From: Telmatospirillum sp.
GTDB taxonomy: Bacteria; Pseudomonadota; Alphaproteobacteria; CACIAM-22H2
Length of the DNA stretch: 64,000 bases
Direction of reading: 5' to 3'
NCBI GenBank assembly: GCA_020248985.1
Contig: JADCGL010000008.1
Span: 1 to 64,000 of the forward strand
The first letter of the stretch is position 1. Each line of letters opens with the position of its first letter. A program made the position numbers and the translations under genes. The notes under the pieces are model-generated. The model did not search any database, was not told where the DNA came from, and was given only the letters and a program-made list of their open reading frames with translations. Shown here one piece after another: positions 43,857 through 51,448 of this stretch.

Positions 43857-44789
43857 ATGAGACGCCGCTTGCCCCCCCTGAACGCTTTGCGTGCCTTCGA
43901 AGTGACGGCACGCCATATGAGCGTGACCAAAGCCGCCGACGAGCTTGCCGTGACACCGGCGGCCGTAAGCCACCAGATCAAAGCGCTCGAAGACCATCTT
44001 GGGCTCGCTCTTTTCGAGCGCACCAAAGGCACGTTGCTGCTGAGCGATGCGGGTCAAGCGATCCTGCCCGGCATTCGCGACGGCTTCGACAATTTCGATT
44101 CCGCCCTCGAGGCCGTCGATAATTTGGGCGATGCGGGCGTGCTTACGGTCAGTGTGGCGCCGTCTTTTGCCGCCAAATGGCTGCTGCCGCGCCTCGACCG
44201 TTTCCAGACCGCGTTCCCGGACATCGACGTACGCGTGGCCGCTTCGATGACCTTGACCGATTTCCAGCGCGACGGCGTGGACCTTGCCATCCGCTACGGC
44301 GGCGGGCGCTACGGCAATTTGCATGTCGAGCGGCTGCTTGCGGAGGCTGTGTCGCCGGTTTGCAGCCCCAAACTGCTCGAAGGTGTGGCGGCAAGCGGCA
44401 TCGAAGCGCTGCTCAAGAGCGCGACGCTGCTGCACGACGACAGCCCGGACGAAGATCCGTCCTGCCCGACCTGGCCCATGTGGCTTAAAGCTGCGGGCCT
44501 TGCCGACATCGACGGCACAAGGGGGCCGCGTTTCAACCAGTCGAGCCTTGTCGTGGAAGCCGCCGTACGCGGCCGCGGAATCGCACTCGGCAAAGCGCGC
44601 TTGGCGGCCGAAGATCTGGCAGCCGGAAGTTTGGTCAAACCGTTTGGCGACGGCGTCGCCGTCGATTTCGCCTATTACATCGTCTGCCCGACGGCCAAGC
44701 TCGTCTTGCGCAAGGTTTCGTCTTTTTGCGACTGGCTGCGCGCCGAAGCGTCGGCCGACGGGGCCAAGTCGGGTAGCCAGCCCGCCTGA
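43857..44789 (+). CDS. LysR-family transcriptional regulator, GcvA-like
   Basis: 310 residues. N-terminal winged helix-turn-helix RRRLPPLNALRAFEVTARHMSVTKAADELAVTPAAVSHQIKALE (about 2-45) is GcvA-type. An effector domain follows (about 90-300). The ATG at 43857 matches the family start; an upstream in-frame ATG is unlikely. The last 115 bp overlap the siroheme synthase gene tail to tail. With the shared operator, control of the sulfite-reduction genes is more likely than control of glycine cleavage. Confidence 0.9.
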   Translation: MRRRLPPLNALRAFEVTARHMSVTKAADELAVTPAAVSHQIKALEDHLGLALFERTKGTLLLSDAGQAILPGIRDGFDNFDSALEAVDNLGDAGVLTVSVAPSFAAKWLLPRLDRFQTAFPDIDVRVAASMTLTDFQRDGVDLAIRYGGGRYGNLHVERLLAEAVSPVCSPKLLEGVAASGIEALLKSATLLHDDSPDEDPSCPTWPMWLKAAGLADIDGTRGPRFNQSSLVVEAAVRGRGIALGKARLAAEDLAAGSLVKPFGDGVAVDFAYYIVCPTAKLVLRKVSSFCDWLRAEASADGAKSGSQPA

Positions 44790-45259
44790 TCGACGGTGCC
44801 TGCGAGCTTGGCGCGGATCTGCGGATGGTTGAGGCCTTCGGCCCGCCAGGTGCGGCGCTTGGCTTCGAGAATGGCGAGCCGCAACGCCCACACGGGCTCG
44901 AATATCCGCGCCAAATACTCGACCAAAACAGCCGACAGGCCCGCCGCGCGCCCGGACGTGGAAACCGCAACGGTCAGATCGCCGCGCCGCAGAATTGCGG
45001 GCGTGTGGAAGTCGCACAGGTCGAGCACGTCTTCGACATTGACGAGGGCACCTCGCGCGCGCGCTTGTGCAGCGGCCGCGCGGTCGGCTTCGACGAAATA
45101 GACGAGATCGAAGCCTGCATAGCTTTCGGGCGGGGTCGCAAAAGTTTCGACGTTATCGGCGCCGCCCGCGCGCAGCAGCCCCAAGCGCCGCTCGGCGCGC
45201 GCGCCTGTCCCGACCAGGGCGATACGCAGTTTGGCGGCATCCAGCACGATCGGCAGCAT
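44675..45259 (-). CDS. Precorrin-2 dehydrogenase / sirohydrochlorin ferrochelatase domain (siroheme synthase, N-terminal type)
   Basis: 194 residues equal to the CysG N-terminal (Met8-like) part: MLPIVLDAAKLRIALVGTGARAERRLGLLRAGGA (NAD site), then DLTVAVSTSGRAAGLSAVLVEYLARIFEP. It makes siroheme, the cofactor of the sulfite reductase encoded nearby. The methyltransferase half is not fused; a separate CobA would be needed. The C-terminus overlaps the LysR gene by 115 bp. Confidence 0.88.
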   Translation of the reverse strand: MLPIVLDAAKLRIALVGTGARAERRLGLLRAGGADNVETFATPPESYAGFDLVYFVEADRAAAAQARARGALVNVEDVLDLCDFHTPAILRRGDLTVAVSTSGRAAGLSAVLVEYLARIFEPVWALRLAILEAKRRTWRAEGLNHPQIRAKLAGTVDQAGWLPDLAPSADASARSQSQKDETLRKTSLAVGQTM

Positions 45260-45317
45260 AGCGGGGGGTCCTTGTCGGCGTTGCAAGCGTACTGTCGCAG
45301 TCCGGTGCCGGGGGCGG

Positions 45318-45332
45318 AATTGAGGAAAATTG
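45318..45332. promoter_or_regulatory. Second copy of the AATTGAGGAAAATTG motif
   Basis: Same 15-mer and orientation as 43781-43795, in the 158-bp divergent region between the siroheme gene and the 168-residue ORF. Predicted binding site of the adjacent LysR protein. Confidence 0.65.
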
Positions 45333-45417
45333 AAGCGGCGGCCAAATTCCTTTGCGTCGCAATGCCGCAGGGCAGCGCCTAACTTAATCGAACATCTGAG
45401 GCAAAGGAGCCGCCGCA

Positions 45418-45924
45418 ATGCCGTTCGATAGCGCCGACCGCTCAGCCGAAACCGCCAAGCTGTTCGATGCCGACGAGATCGGCTGGATTGCCGCCGAAGC
45501 GGCCGTCGTTGCGGCGCGCGCCGGCAGTTCCGTCCTCGCCGATGCCCATCGCGCGGTTCCGGCTTTGGGTCTGCTTGCCGCCCACCCGCGTCTGCGCCGC
45601 TTGGCCGATGCCGGCAGCGGCCTCGTCGCGGCGACCTATTTGGCGCGCTGGGATGGGTCGGCCCCCTTGCCGGTCCGCGCGCACGCGCGGAATTTCGTCG
45701 TGTTCCTCGGCTGGCGCGGCGGGCTTGCGCTTGGCGGTGCTGAAGTGATCGCAAGCGAGCCGGGCCTGGTTCTGACGGCCAAGGCCGAAGCGCTTACAGC
45801 GGCCCAACCGGCAGGTGCGGTGCCCGGTGCGGTGCTTGTGCTTTCCTATGCGCAAGGCGGTGAAGCGCTTGCCGAAATCGCTGACGACGCGCTGTGGCCG
45901 CAGGCCTGGAGTGCCGCCGGCTAA
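45418..45924 (+). CDS. Unrecognised 168-residue protein of the sulfite locus
   Basis: I do not recognise this protein. It is soluble-looking and Ala-rich, with LFDADEIGWIAAEAAVVAARAGSSVLADAHRAVPALGLLAAHPRLRRLADAG and a segment FVVFLGWRGGLALGGAEVI. The ribosome site AAGGAG, 8 nt before the ATG, is excellent, and the gene shares a control region with siroheme synthase. It converges on the DUF934 gene with 3 nt between stops. Position suggests a role in siroheme or sulfite metabolism; no cofactor motif supports more. Confidence 0.75.
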   Translation: MPFDSADRSAETAKLFDADEIGWIAAEAAVVAARAGSSVLADAHRAVPALGLLAAHPRLRRLADAGSGLVAATYLARWDGSAPLPVRAHARNFVVFLGWRGGLALGGAEVIASEPGLVLTAKAEALTAAQPAGAVPGAVLVLSYAQGGEALAEIADDALWPQAWSAAG

Positions 45925-45927
45925 ATC

Positions 45928-46422
45928 CTATTCGGCGGCTGCGAGGCTCTGCACGACCGGTGCGGTCCCGCGCGTCGGCACCACCACAATACGATTGGCA
46001 CGCAATGCGGCTCTGGTGCCGGCATGCGCGATTTCCAGCGCATCGAACCCGCCGCGCAGCATGAACACGATCTGGTCCTGCAGCACGTCGCCCGCCGCGC
46101 GCAATTCGCCGCGATAGCCGAGGCGATGGCGCAAGCGGTGTGCGAGCGAATAGGGCCTGCCGTCGGCATAACGCGCGAACCGCAGAACGATCGTCGCAAA
46201 ACGATCGAGCGTCCCTTCGAGCCCGTCCAACGTGTCGGCAGTCTCGAGCGCGAGGCCGAGGCGACCCTGCCACGCATCAAGGACTTCGCGTTCGGCGAGA
46301 TAGCGCTTCTTCGAAACGAGTGCGAGCGCATTGGCGGGCAGGGGCTCTCCGTCGGCCACATACACGGCATCGTCGGCGACGAAACGGCCGCCGCGATAGA
46401 GTTCGGTTTCAAGCGTCGGCAT
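45928..46422 (-). CDS. DUF934 protein associated with sulfite reductase
   Basis: 164 residues with the DUF934 features LVSKKRYLAEREVLDAWQGRLGLALETADTLDGLEGTLDRFATIVLRFARYADGRPYSLAHRLRHRLGYRGELRAAGDVLQDQIVFMLRGGFDALEI. Nearly always next to assimilatory sulfite reductase; biochemical role unknown. It overlaps the reductase gene by 14 nt. Confidence 0.88.
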   Translation of the reverse strand: MPTLETELYRGGRFVADDAVYVADGEPLPANALALVSKKRYLAEREVLDAWQGRLGLALETADTLDGLEGTLDRFATIVLRFARYADGRPYSLAHRLRHRLGYRGELRAAGDVLQDQIVFMLRGGFDALEIAHAGTRAALRANRIVVVPTRGTAPVVQSLAAAE

Positions 46423-48067
46423 AAAGCGCCTCCTGGAAGGGGCCGAGCCCCACGCGGCGATAGGCGTCGAGAAAGCGCTCGCCGGGATCGCGCCGCAGTT
46501 TGAGATAGGTTTCGACCAGCGTTTCGACCGCGTCGGTGATCTTGTCGGCCGCAAAACCGGGCCCGACGAGTTCGCCGATCGCGCAGTCCGCTCCTTCGGC
46601 TCCGCCGAGCGTGATCTGGTAGAATTCTTCGCCCTGGCGATCGACGCCCAGAATGCCGATATGGCCGACATGGTGGTGGCCGCAGGCGTTGATGCAGCCC
46701 GAAATCTTGAGCTTGAGTTCGCCGATCGCGTTCTGCCGGTCGAGATCGGCGAAACGCTGCGAGATTTCCTGCGCCACCGGGATCGAGCGCGCATTGGCAA
46801 GCGCGCAGTAATCGAGGCCGGGGCAGGCGATGATGTCGGTCACGAGCCCGTCGTTGGGTGTGGCGAGTCCGGCGGCGGCAAGAGCTGCGTGCACCTGCGG
46901 CAGATCGTCGAGCCGCACGTGCGGCAGCACGATGTTCTGCGCATGGCTCACGCGCAGCTCGTCGAAGCTCCAGCGCTCGGCGATGTCGGCAAGCGCATCC
47001 ATTTGGTCCGAGGTTGCGTCGCCCGGAATGCCGCCGATCGGTTTGAGCGAAACCGTGACGACGCCGTAGCCAGGTGCCTTGTGCGCGGAAACATTGCGCG
47101 CAACGAAGCGCTGCAGTGCCGAATCTTTCGCTTGGGCGGCATCGAGGACGGACGAGCGCGCGGGCAGGGACGCGAATTTGGGCGGAGCGAAATAGGCCGC
47201 GATGCGCGCGATTTCGGCCTCGCCCAAATTCGCCGTCGCGACGGGTCGTGCGGCGAATTCGGCTTCGACGGAGGCTGCGATTTCCTCGAGGCCCTTTTCG
47301 TGCACGAGGATCTTGATGCGCGCTTTGTATTTGTTGTCGCGCCGACCTTCGAGATTGTAGACGCGCAGGATGGCCTCGCAATAGGCGAGCAGATCGCGCT
47401 CGGGCAGGAAATCGCGCAACTTCTTGGCGATCATCGGCGTACGGCCCTGGCCGCCGCCGACATAGACGGCAAAGCCGATCTCGCCGCGCTCGTTGCGCTT
47501 CACTTCGAGCCCGATATCGTGGACCTGGATCGCGGCGCGATCGACGGCCGCCCCGGTGACTGCGAGCTTGAATTTGCGCGGCAGAAAAGTGAACTCGGGA
47601 TGCAGGCTCGACCATTGCCGCAGCAATTCGGCGTAGGGGCGCGGATCGACCGTTTCGTCGGCGGCCGCCCCGGCAAAATGGTCGGCCGTGACGTTGCGGA
47701 TGCAGTTGCCCGACGTCTGGATCGCATGCATCTCGACTTCGGCGAGTTCGGACAGAATGTCCGGAATGTCGGCAAGCCGCACCCAGTTGAACTGCAGATT
47801 CTGGCGCGTGGTGAAATGGCCGCTGCTGCGGTCGTAGACGCGCCCGATATGGGCAAGCTTGCGCAACTGCCGGCCCGACAGCACGCCGTACGGGATCGCG
47901 ATGCGCAGCATGTAGGCGTGGAGCTGCAGATAGACGCCGTTCATGAGCCGCAGCGGCTTGAACTGGTCTTCGGTGAGTTCGCCCGACAGGCGGCGCTGCA
48001 CCTGATCGCGGAACTCGGCCACGCGGGCCGCCACAAACGAGCGGTCGAATTGGTCGTAGCGATACAT
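46409..48067 (-). CDS. cysI: Assimilatory sulfite reductase hemoprotein (nitrite/sulfite reductase family)
   Basis: 552 residues. Siroheme/4Fe-4S ligands: Cys415 and Cys421 in CPGLDYC and Cys458 and Cys462 in CINAC, the Cx5C...Cx3C pattern. Substrate-side motifs HFTTRQNLQFNW and TSGNCIRNVTAD. It could be a nitrite reductase by fold, but its DUF2849 and DUF934 neighbours point to sulfite. Minus strand, between DUF2849 (16 nt away) and DUF934. Confidence 0.9.
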   Translation of the reverse strand: MYRYDQFDRSFVAARVAEFRDQVQRRLSGELTEDQFKPLRLMNGVYLQLHAYMLRIAIPYGVLSGRQLRKLAHIGRVYDRSSGHFTTRQNLQFNWVRLADIPDILSELAEVEMHAIQTSGNCIRNVTADHFAGAAADETVDPRPYAELLRQWSSLHPEFTFLPRKFKLAVTGAAVDRAAIQVHDIGLEVKRNERGEIGFAVYVGGGQGRTPMIAKKLRDFLPERDLLAYCEAILRVYNLEGRRDNKYKARIKILVHEKGLEEIAASVEAEFAARPVATANLGEAEIARIAAYFAPPKFASLPARSSVLDAAQAKDSALQRFVARNVSAHKAPGYGVVTVSLKPIGGIPGDATSDQMDALADIAERWSFDELRVSHAQNIVLPHVRLDDLPQVHAALAAAGLATPNDGLVTDIIACPGLDYCALANARSIPVAQEISQRFADLDRQNAIGELKLKISGCINACGHHHVGHIGILGVDRQGEEFYQITLGGAEGADCAIGELVGPGFAADKITDAVETLVETYLKLRRDPGERFLDAYRRVGLGPFQEALYADA

Positions 48068-48083
48068 GGCTTCTGTCCTGGGA

Positions 48084-48365
48084 TCAGACCGTCGGGCCGT
48101 CGGCGCGGATGCGCTCGCGCAACGACAGCGGCCGGCGCGTGGTCGGATCGACCGCGATCAGCACGGGCTCGACCACGCGGTTGGCGGCATGGTCGGCTTG
48201 CGCGCGCGCCAACAGGGCGGCCCCGGCTTCGCCGCCGGGCACCAATTCGGCTTCCGCGACCGCGCGCGTCCAGCTGCCGTCGGCGCGGCGGAACACCGCC
48301 TCGCCGCCTTTGAGATCGTTGGCGGTTGCCGCCACCCAGTCGAACTTGATTTTGCGCGCTGCCAT
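48084..48365 (-). CDS. DUF2849 protein
   Basis: 93-residue small protein starting MAARKIKFDWVAATANDLKGGEAVFRRADGSWT, typical of DUF2849, which precedes sulfite reductase genes in alphaproteobacteria. Role unknown; presumed sulfite-reductase accessory. First gene of the minus-strand DUF2849-cysI-DUF934 operon. Confidence 0.87.
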   Translation of the reverse strand: MAARKIKFDWVAATANDLKGGEAVFRRADGSWTRAVAEAELVPGGEAGAALLARAQADHAANRVVEPVLIAVDPTTRRPLSLRERIRADGPTV

Positions 48366-48491
48366 GGTCGTTCTGTGCCTGTTCGAAGCTTGAATTCGAG
48401 TTTCGCGCGCAGCGCTTCGGCGAACCAGATAGATAAATTCACTTCGGTCTTTAGTATTGTTAAGGCTATGAAGGTATGGGGGGAAACAACA

Positions 48492-49370
48492 ATGCAGATC
48501 GAAACGCCGGATGTCGAAATCCTGATTGATACGCCGCTCAAAGTCGGTGAAGGCCCGTGCTGGGACGATGCGAACGGCACATTGCTGTTCGTCGATATCC
48601 TGGCCCCGTGCCTCTATCGTTACGATCCGGCGGGCGGCAAGCTGCAGCGCTTCGATATGCCGAGTGCGATCGGCAGTTTCGGCCTGTGCGCCGATGGGCG
48701 CGCCGTGGTGGCCTTGCGCTCGGGCGTGCATCTGTTCGATTTTGCGACGGGCAAGCTCGAGTTCCTCGTGCATCCCGAGCCCGATATGCCGGGCAATCGC
48801 CTCAATGACGGCAAGGTCGGCCCCGACGGAGCCTTCTGGGTCGGCAGCATGGACGACCGGCCCGAGAAACAGCCGGTGGCCGCCCTCTATCGCGTCGATG
48901 CGAAGGGCGCTTCCACGCGCATGCGCGACGGGCTCATCGTGTCGAACGGGCTTGCCTGGAGCCCGGATGGCAAGCGCATGTTCCATTCCGACAGCCGCCA
49001 GCGCTTCGTGCAGACCTACGATTTCGATGCACGGACGGGTGCGATGTCCGGCCAGAAGACGATCCGCATGCTTGAAGAAGCGGACGGCAGGCCCGACGGC
49101 GCGGCGTGCGATGCCGAAGGCTTCTATTGGAGTGCGGGCGTGTCGGCCGGGCGCTTGAACCGCATTGCCCCCGACGGGCGCATCGACCGCATTCTGCAAC
49201 TGCCCGTCGAAGCACCGACGATGCCGTGTTTCGGCGGGCCCGACGGCAAGACGCTCTACGTGACCTCGCTCACGAGCAATCGCAGCGGGCCGACGCAGAA
49301 CGGCACGCTGCTGCGCCTGCGCATGGATGTGGCGGGCGCCAAGATCGCGCGGTTCGGGGTACCGCTTTAA
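48492..49370 (+). CDS. SMP-30/gluconolactonase family hydrolase
   Basis: 292-residue six-bladed propeller lactonase. Metal and active-site segments: KVGEGPCWD (Glu), GNRLNDGKVGPDGAFWVGSMD (Asn/Asp), VSNGLAWSPDGKRMFHSDS (Asn/Asp). Start ATG 48492 follows a GGGGGG stretch; an ATG at 48468 is possible. It ends 4 nt into the convergent epimerase gene. The sugar lactone it opens is unknown. Confidence 0.9.
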   Translation: MQIETPDVEILIDTPLKVGEGPCWDDANGTLLFVDILAPCLYRYDPAGGKLQRFDMPSAIGSFGLCADGRAVVALRSGVHLFDFATGKLEFLVHPEPDMPGNRLNDGKVGPDGAFWVGSMDDRPEKQPVAALYRVDAKGASTRMRDGLIVSNGLAWSPDGKRMFHSDSRQRFVQTYDFDARTGAMSGQKTIRMLEEADGRPDGAACDAEGFYWSAGVSAGRLNRIAPDGRIDRILQLPVEAPTMPCFGGPDGKTLYVTSLTSNRSGPTQNGTLLRLRMDVAGAKIARFGVPL

Positions 49371-50350
49371 CCCCAGAGCGGCGCTTCCGGTGGTTCGACC
49401 GAACTGCCGTGATAGATGAGGCCGGGGTTGCGGTCGGTTGCCAGCAAAAGCGGGCCGTCGATATCGACCCATTCGGCCTCTTGCGCCACGAGATGGGCGG
49501 GCGCCATCGACAAAGACGTGCCGACCATGCAGCCGACCATGATCTTGAAGCCCGCAGCGCGCGCTGCAGAGCGCAGCTTCAAGGCTTCGGTGAGGCCGCC
49601 GGTCTTGTCGAGCTTGATATTGACCGCCTCGTACTTGCCCTTGAGATGGGCGAGCGACGCCACGTCGTGGCACGCTTCGTCGGCGCAAACGGGTACGGGG
49701 TGCGCGATCTTGGCCAGATCGCCGTCGCGGTCGGCATGCAATGGCTGCTCGATCAGATCGACGCCGAGCGCGGCAAGCGCCGGGGCATACTTCGCATAGG
49801 CCGCGATGTCCCACGCTTCGTTGGCATCGACGACGAGGCGCGACGCGGGAGCCGCTTTGCGCACGGCCGCCACACGCTCGAGATCGCCTTCGCCGGTGAG
49901 TTTGATTTTCAAAAGCGGGCGGGCCGCAGCGGCAGCCGCCGCCTCGCCCATCTTCTCCGGCGTGTCGACCGACAGCGTGAAGGCCGTGACGACGGACCCC
50001 GGATCGGGCAGGCCCGCGAGCTGCCACACGCGTTTTCCCGCATACTTGGCTTCGAGATCCCACAAAGCGCAGTCGAGCGCGTTGCGCGCAGCCCCGGCGG
50101 GCATCGCCTGGCCCAATTCTTCGCGGCTGCCGCCGCGTTCGACGAGCGCGCGCATCGCTTCGATCGCCGCCATCGCACTTTCGATGGTTTCGCCGTAGCG
50201 CGCATAGGGCACGCATTCGCCGCGCCCCGCATGGCCCGCTTCGGCGATGCGCACGGAAAGCACGACGGCTTCGGTGCGGCTGCCGCGCGAGATGCGGAAC
50301 GTGCCGCGGATCGGCCAGACTTCGCGCGCGACCTCGAGCGTGCGGCGCAT
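49367..50350 (-). CDS. Dipeptide epimerase-like enolase-superfamily enzyme (DgcA-like)
   Basis: 327 residues of the muconate-lactonizing/L-Ala-D/L-Glu epimerase group. Catalytic lysines in PLLKIKLTG (KxK) and NIKLDKTGG; metal ligands in VVDANEAWD, DLIEQPLHA and CADEACHD. Coupled (1-nt overlap) to the DUF1611 gene. In marine proteobacteria such a pair (DgcN/DgcA), as I recall, converts D-glutamate via N-acetyl-D-glutamate; a dipeptide epimerase of peptidoglycan recycling is the alternative. Confidence 0.85.
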   Translation of the reverse strand: MRRTLEVAREVWPIRGTFRISRGSRTEAVVLSVRIAEAGHAGRGECVPYARYGETIESAMAAIEAMRALVERGGSREELGQAMPAGAARNALDCALWDLEAKYAGKRVWQLAGLPDPGSVVTAFTLSVDTPEKMGEAAAAAAARPLLKIKLTGEGDLERVAAVRKAAPASRLVVDANEAWDIAAYAKYAPALAALGVDLIEQPLHADRDGDLAKIAHPVPVCADEACHDVASLAHLKGKYEAVNIKLDKTGGLTEALKLRSAARAAGFKIMVGCMVGTSLSMAPAHLVAQEAEWVDIDGPLLLATDRNPGLIYHGSSVEPPEAPLWG

Positions 50351-51354
50351 CAGATCCGCGCCAGCTTTTTGGCGAGTTTTGCCACACCCGTGCGGCTTGG
50401 ATCTTCGACCGGCAGGCCGAGTCGGTCGGCGAGCGATTTCAGCGCGCGTTCGGCGGCCTTGGGCGTCATTTTCGACGTATTCAGGCTCACGCCGATGCAT
50501 TTGGCCTTCGGGTTCGTGAGTCGCGCATGCGCCACGTTGACCGCGATGCAGTCTTCGATGCGCGGCAGCTTGTAGTGCGGCAGGCCGCGCATATGCGGGC
50601 GGCCCGGCTCGTGGCACATCACAAGCGCATCGGCCTGCGCCCCGTGTATCAGCGCCAAAGTCACGCCTGCATAGCTCGGATGGAACAGCGAGCCCTGGCC
50701 TTCGATCACGTCCCAATGGTCGGCGGGGCCCGCGGGCGACAGAGTTTCGACCGCCCCGGCCACGAAGTCCGACACGATCGCGTCGATCGACCAGCCCGAA
50801 CCGGCGATAAGGATGCCGGTCTGGCCGGTGGCGCGGAAGGTGGCTTTGACGCCCAGCGCCTTCAGCGCTTTTTCGAGTGCCAGCGATGTGTACATTTTGC
50901 CGATCGAACAGTCCGTGCCGACGGTCAGCACGCGTTTGCCGCTGCGCCTCATGCCCGTCGCGATCGGGAATTCGCGGTCGGGATGGCGCACGTCGAACAG
51001 GTTGCGGCCGTGTTTCTTGGCCGCTGCCGCGATTTCGGGCACGTCCGACAGGCGATTGTGCAGGCCGCTCGCAAGATCGAGCCCGGCGGCAAGCGCATCG
51101 AGCAGCACCTTGCTCCAGGCGGGCGAAATCACGCCGCCGCGATTGACCACGCCCACGATCATGGTCTTGGCCCCTTTGCGGGCGGCCTCGCGCACATCCA
51201 TGTCGGGCACGCCCGCATCGGCCTTGCAGCCGGGCAGGCGCACTTGGCCCAAACATTTCTCCGGCCGCCATTGCGCCACGCCGATCGAGGTTTTGGCCGC
51301 AAGTGCATCGGCCGCTTCGCCGAGAAACAGCAGGTAAGGCGCCTTGATATCCAC
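50350..51354 (-). CDS. DUF1611 protein (DgcN-like N-acetyltransferase)
   Basis: 334 residues; P-loop-like GTDCSIGKMYTSLALEKALKALG in the middle and GVVNRGGVISPAWSKVLLDALAAGLDLASGLHNRL upstream, hallmarks of DUF1611. Members named DgcN are reported, from memory, to acetylate D-glutamate before a DgcA epimerase, here the next gene. The substrate here is an inference from context. Confidence 0.85.
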   Translation of the reverse strand: MDIKAPYLLFLGEAADALAAKTSIGVAQWRPEKCLGQVRLPGCKADAGVPDMDVREAARKGAKTMIVGVVNRGGVISPAWSKVLLDALAAGLDLASGLHNRLSDVPEIAAAAKKHGRNLFDVRHPDREFPIATGMRRSGKRVLTVGTDCSIGKMYTSLALEKALKALGVKATFRATGQTGILIAGSGWSIDAIVSDFVAGAVETLSPAGPADHWDVIEGQGSLFHPSYAGVTLALIHGAQADALVMCHEPGRPHMRGLPHYKLPRIEDCIAVNVAHARLTNPKAKCIGVSLNTSKMTPKAAERALKSLADRLGLPVEDPSRTGVAKLAKKLARI

Positions 51355-51448
51355 CGGATCGATCTCCTGGTTTTAGGGGCGAGAGACCGGGATTAAACGA
51401 CATTCGCCGCCGCTTTCCAACTCGCTTCGCCTCCGATAGCGTAGGGCT

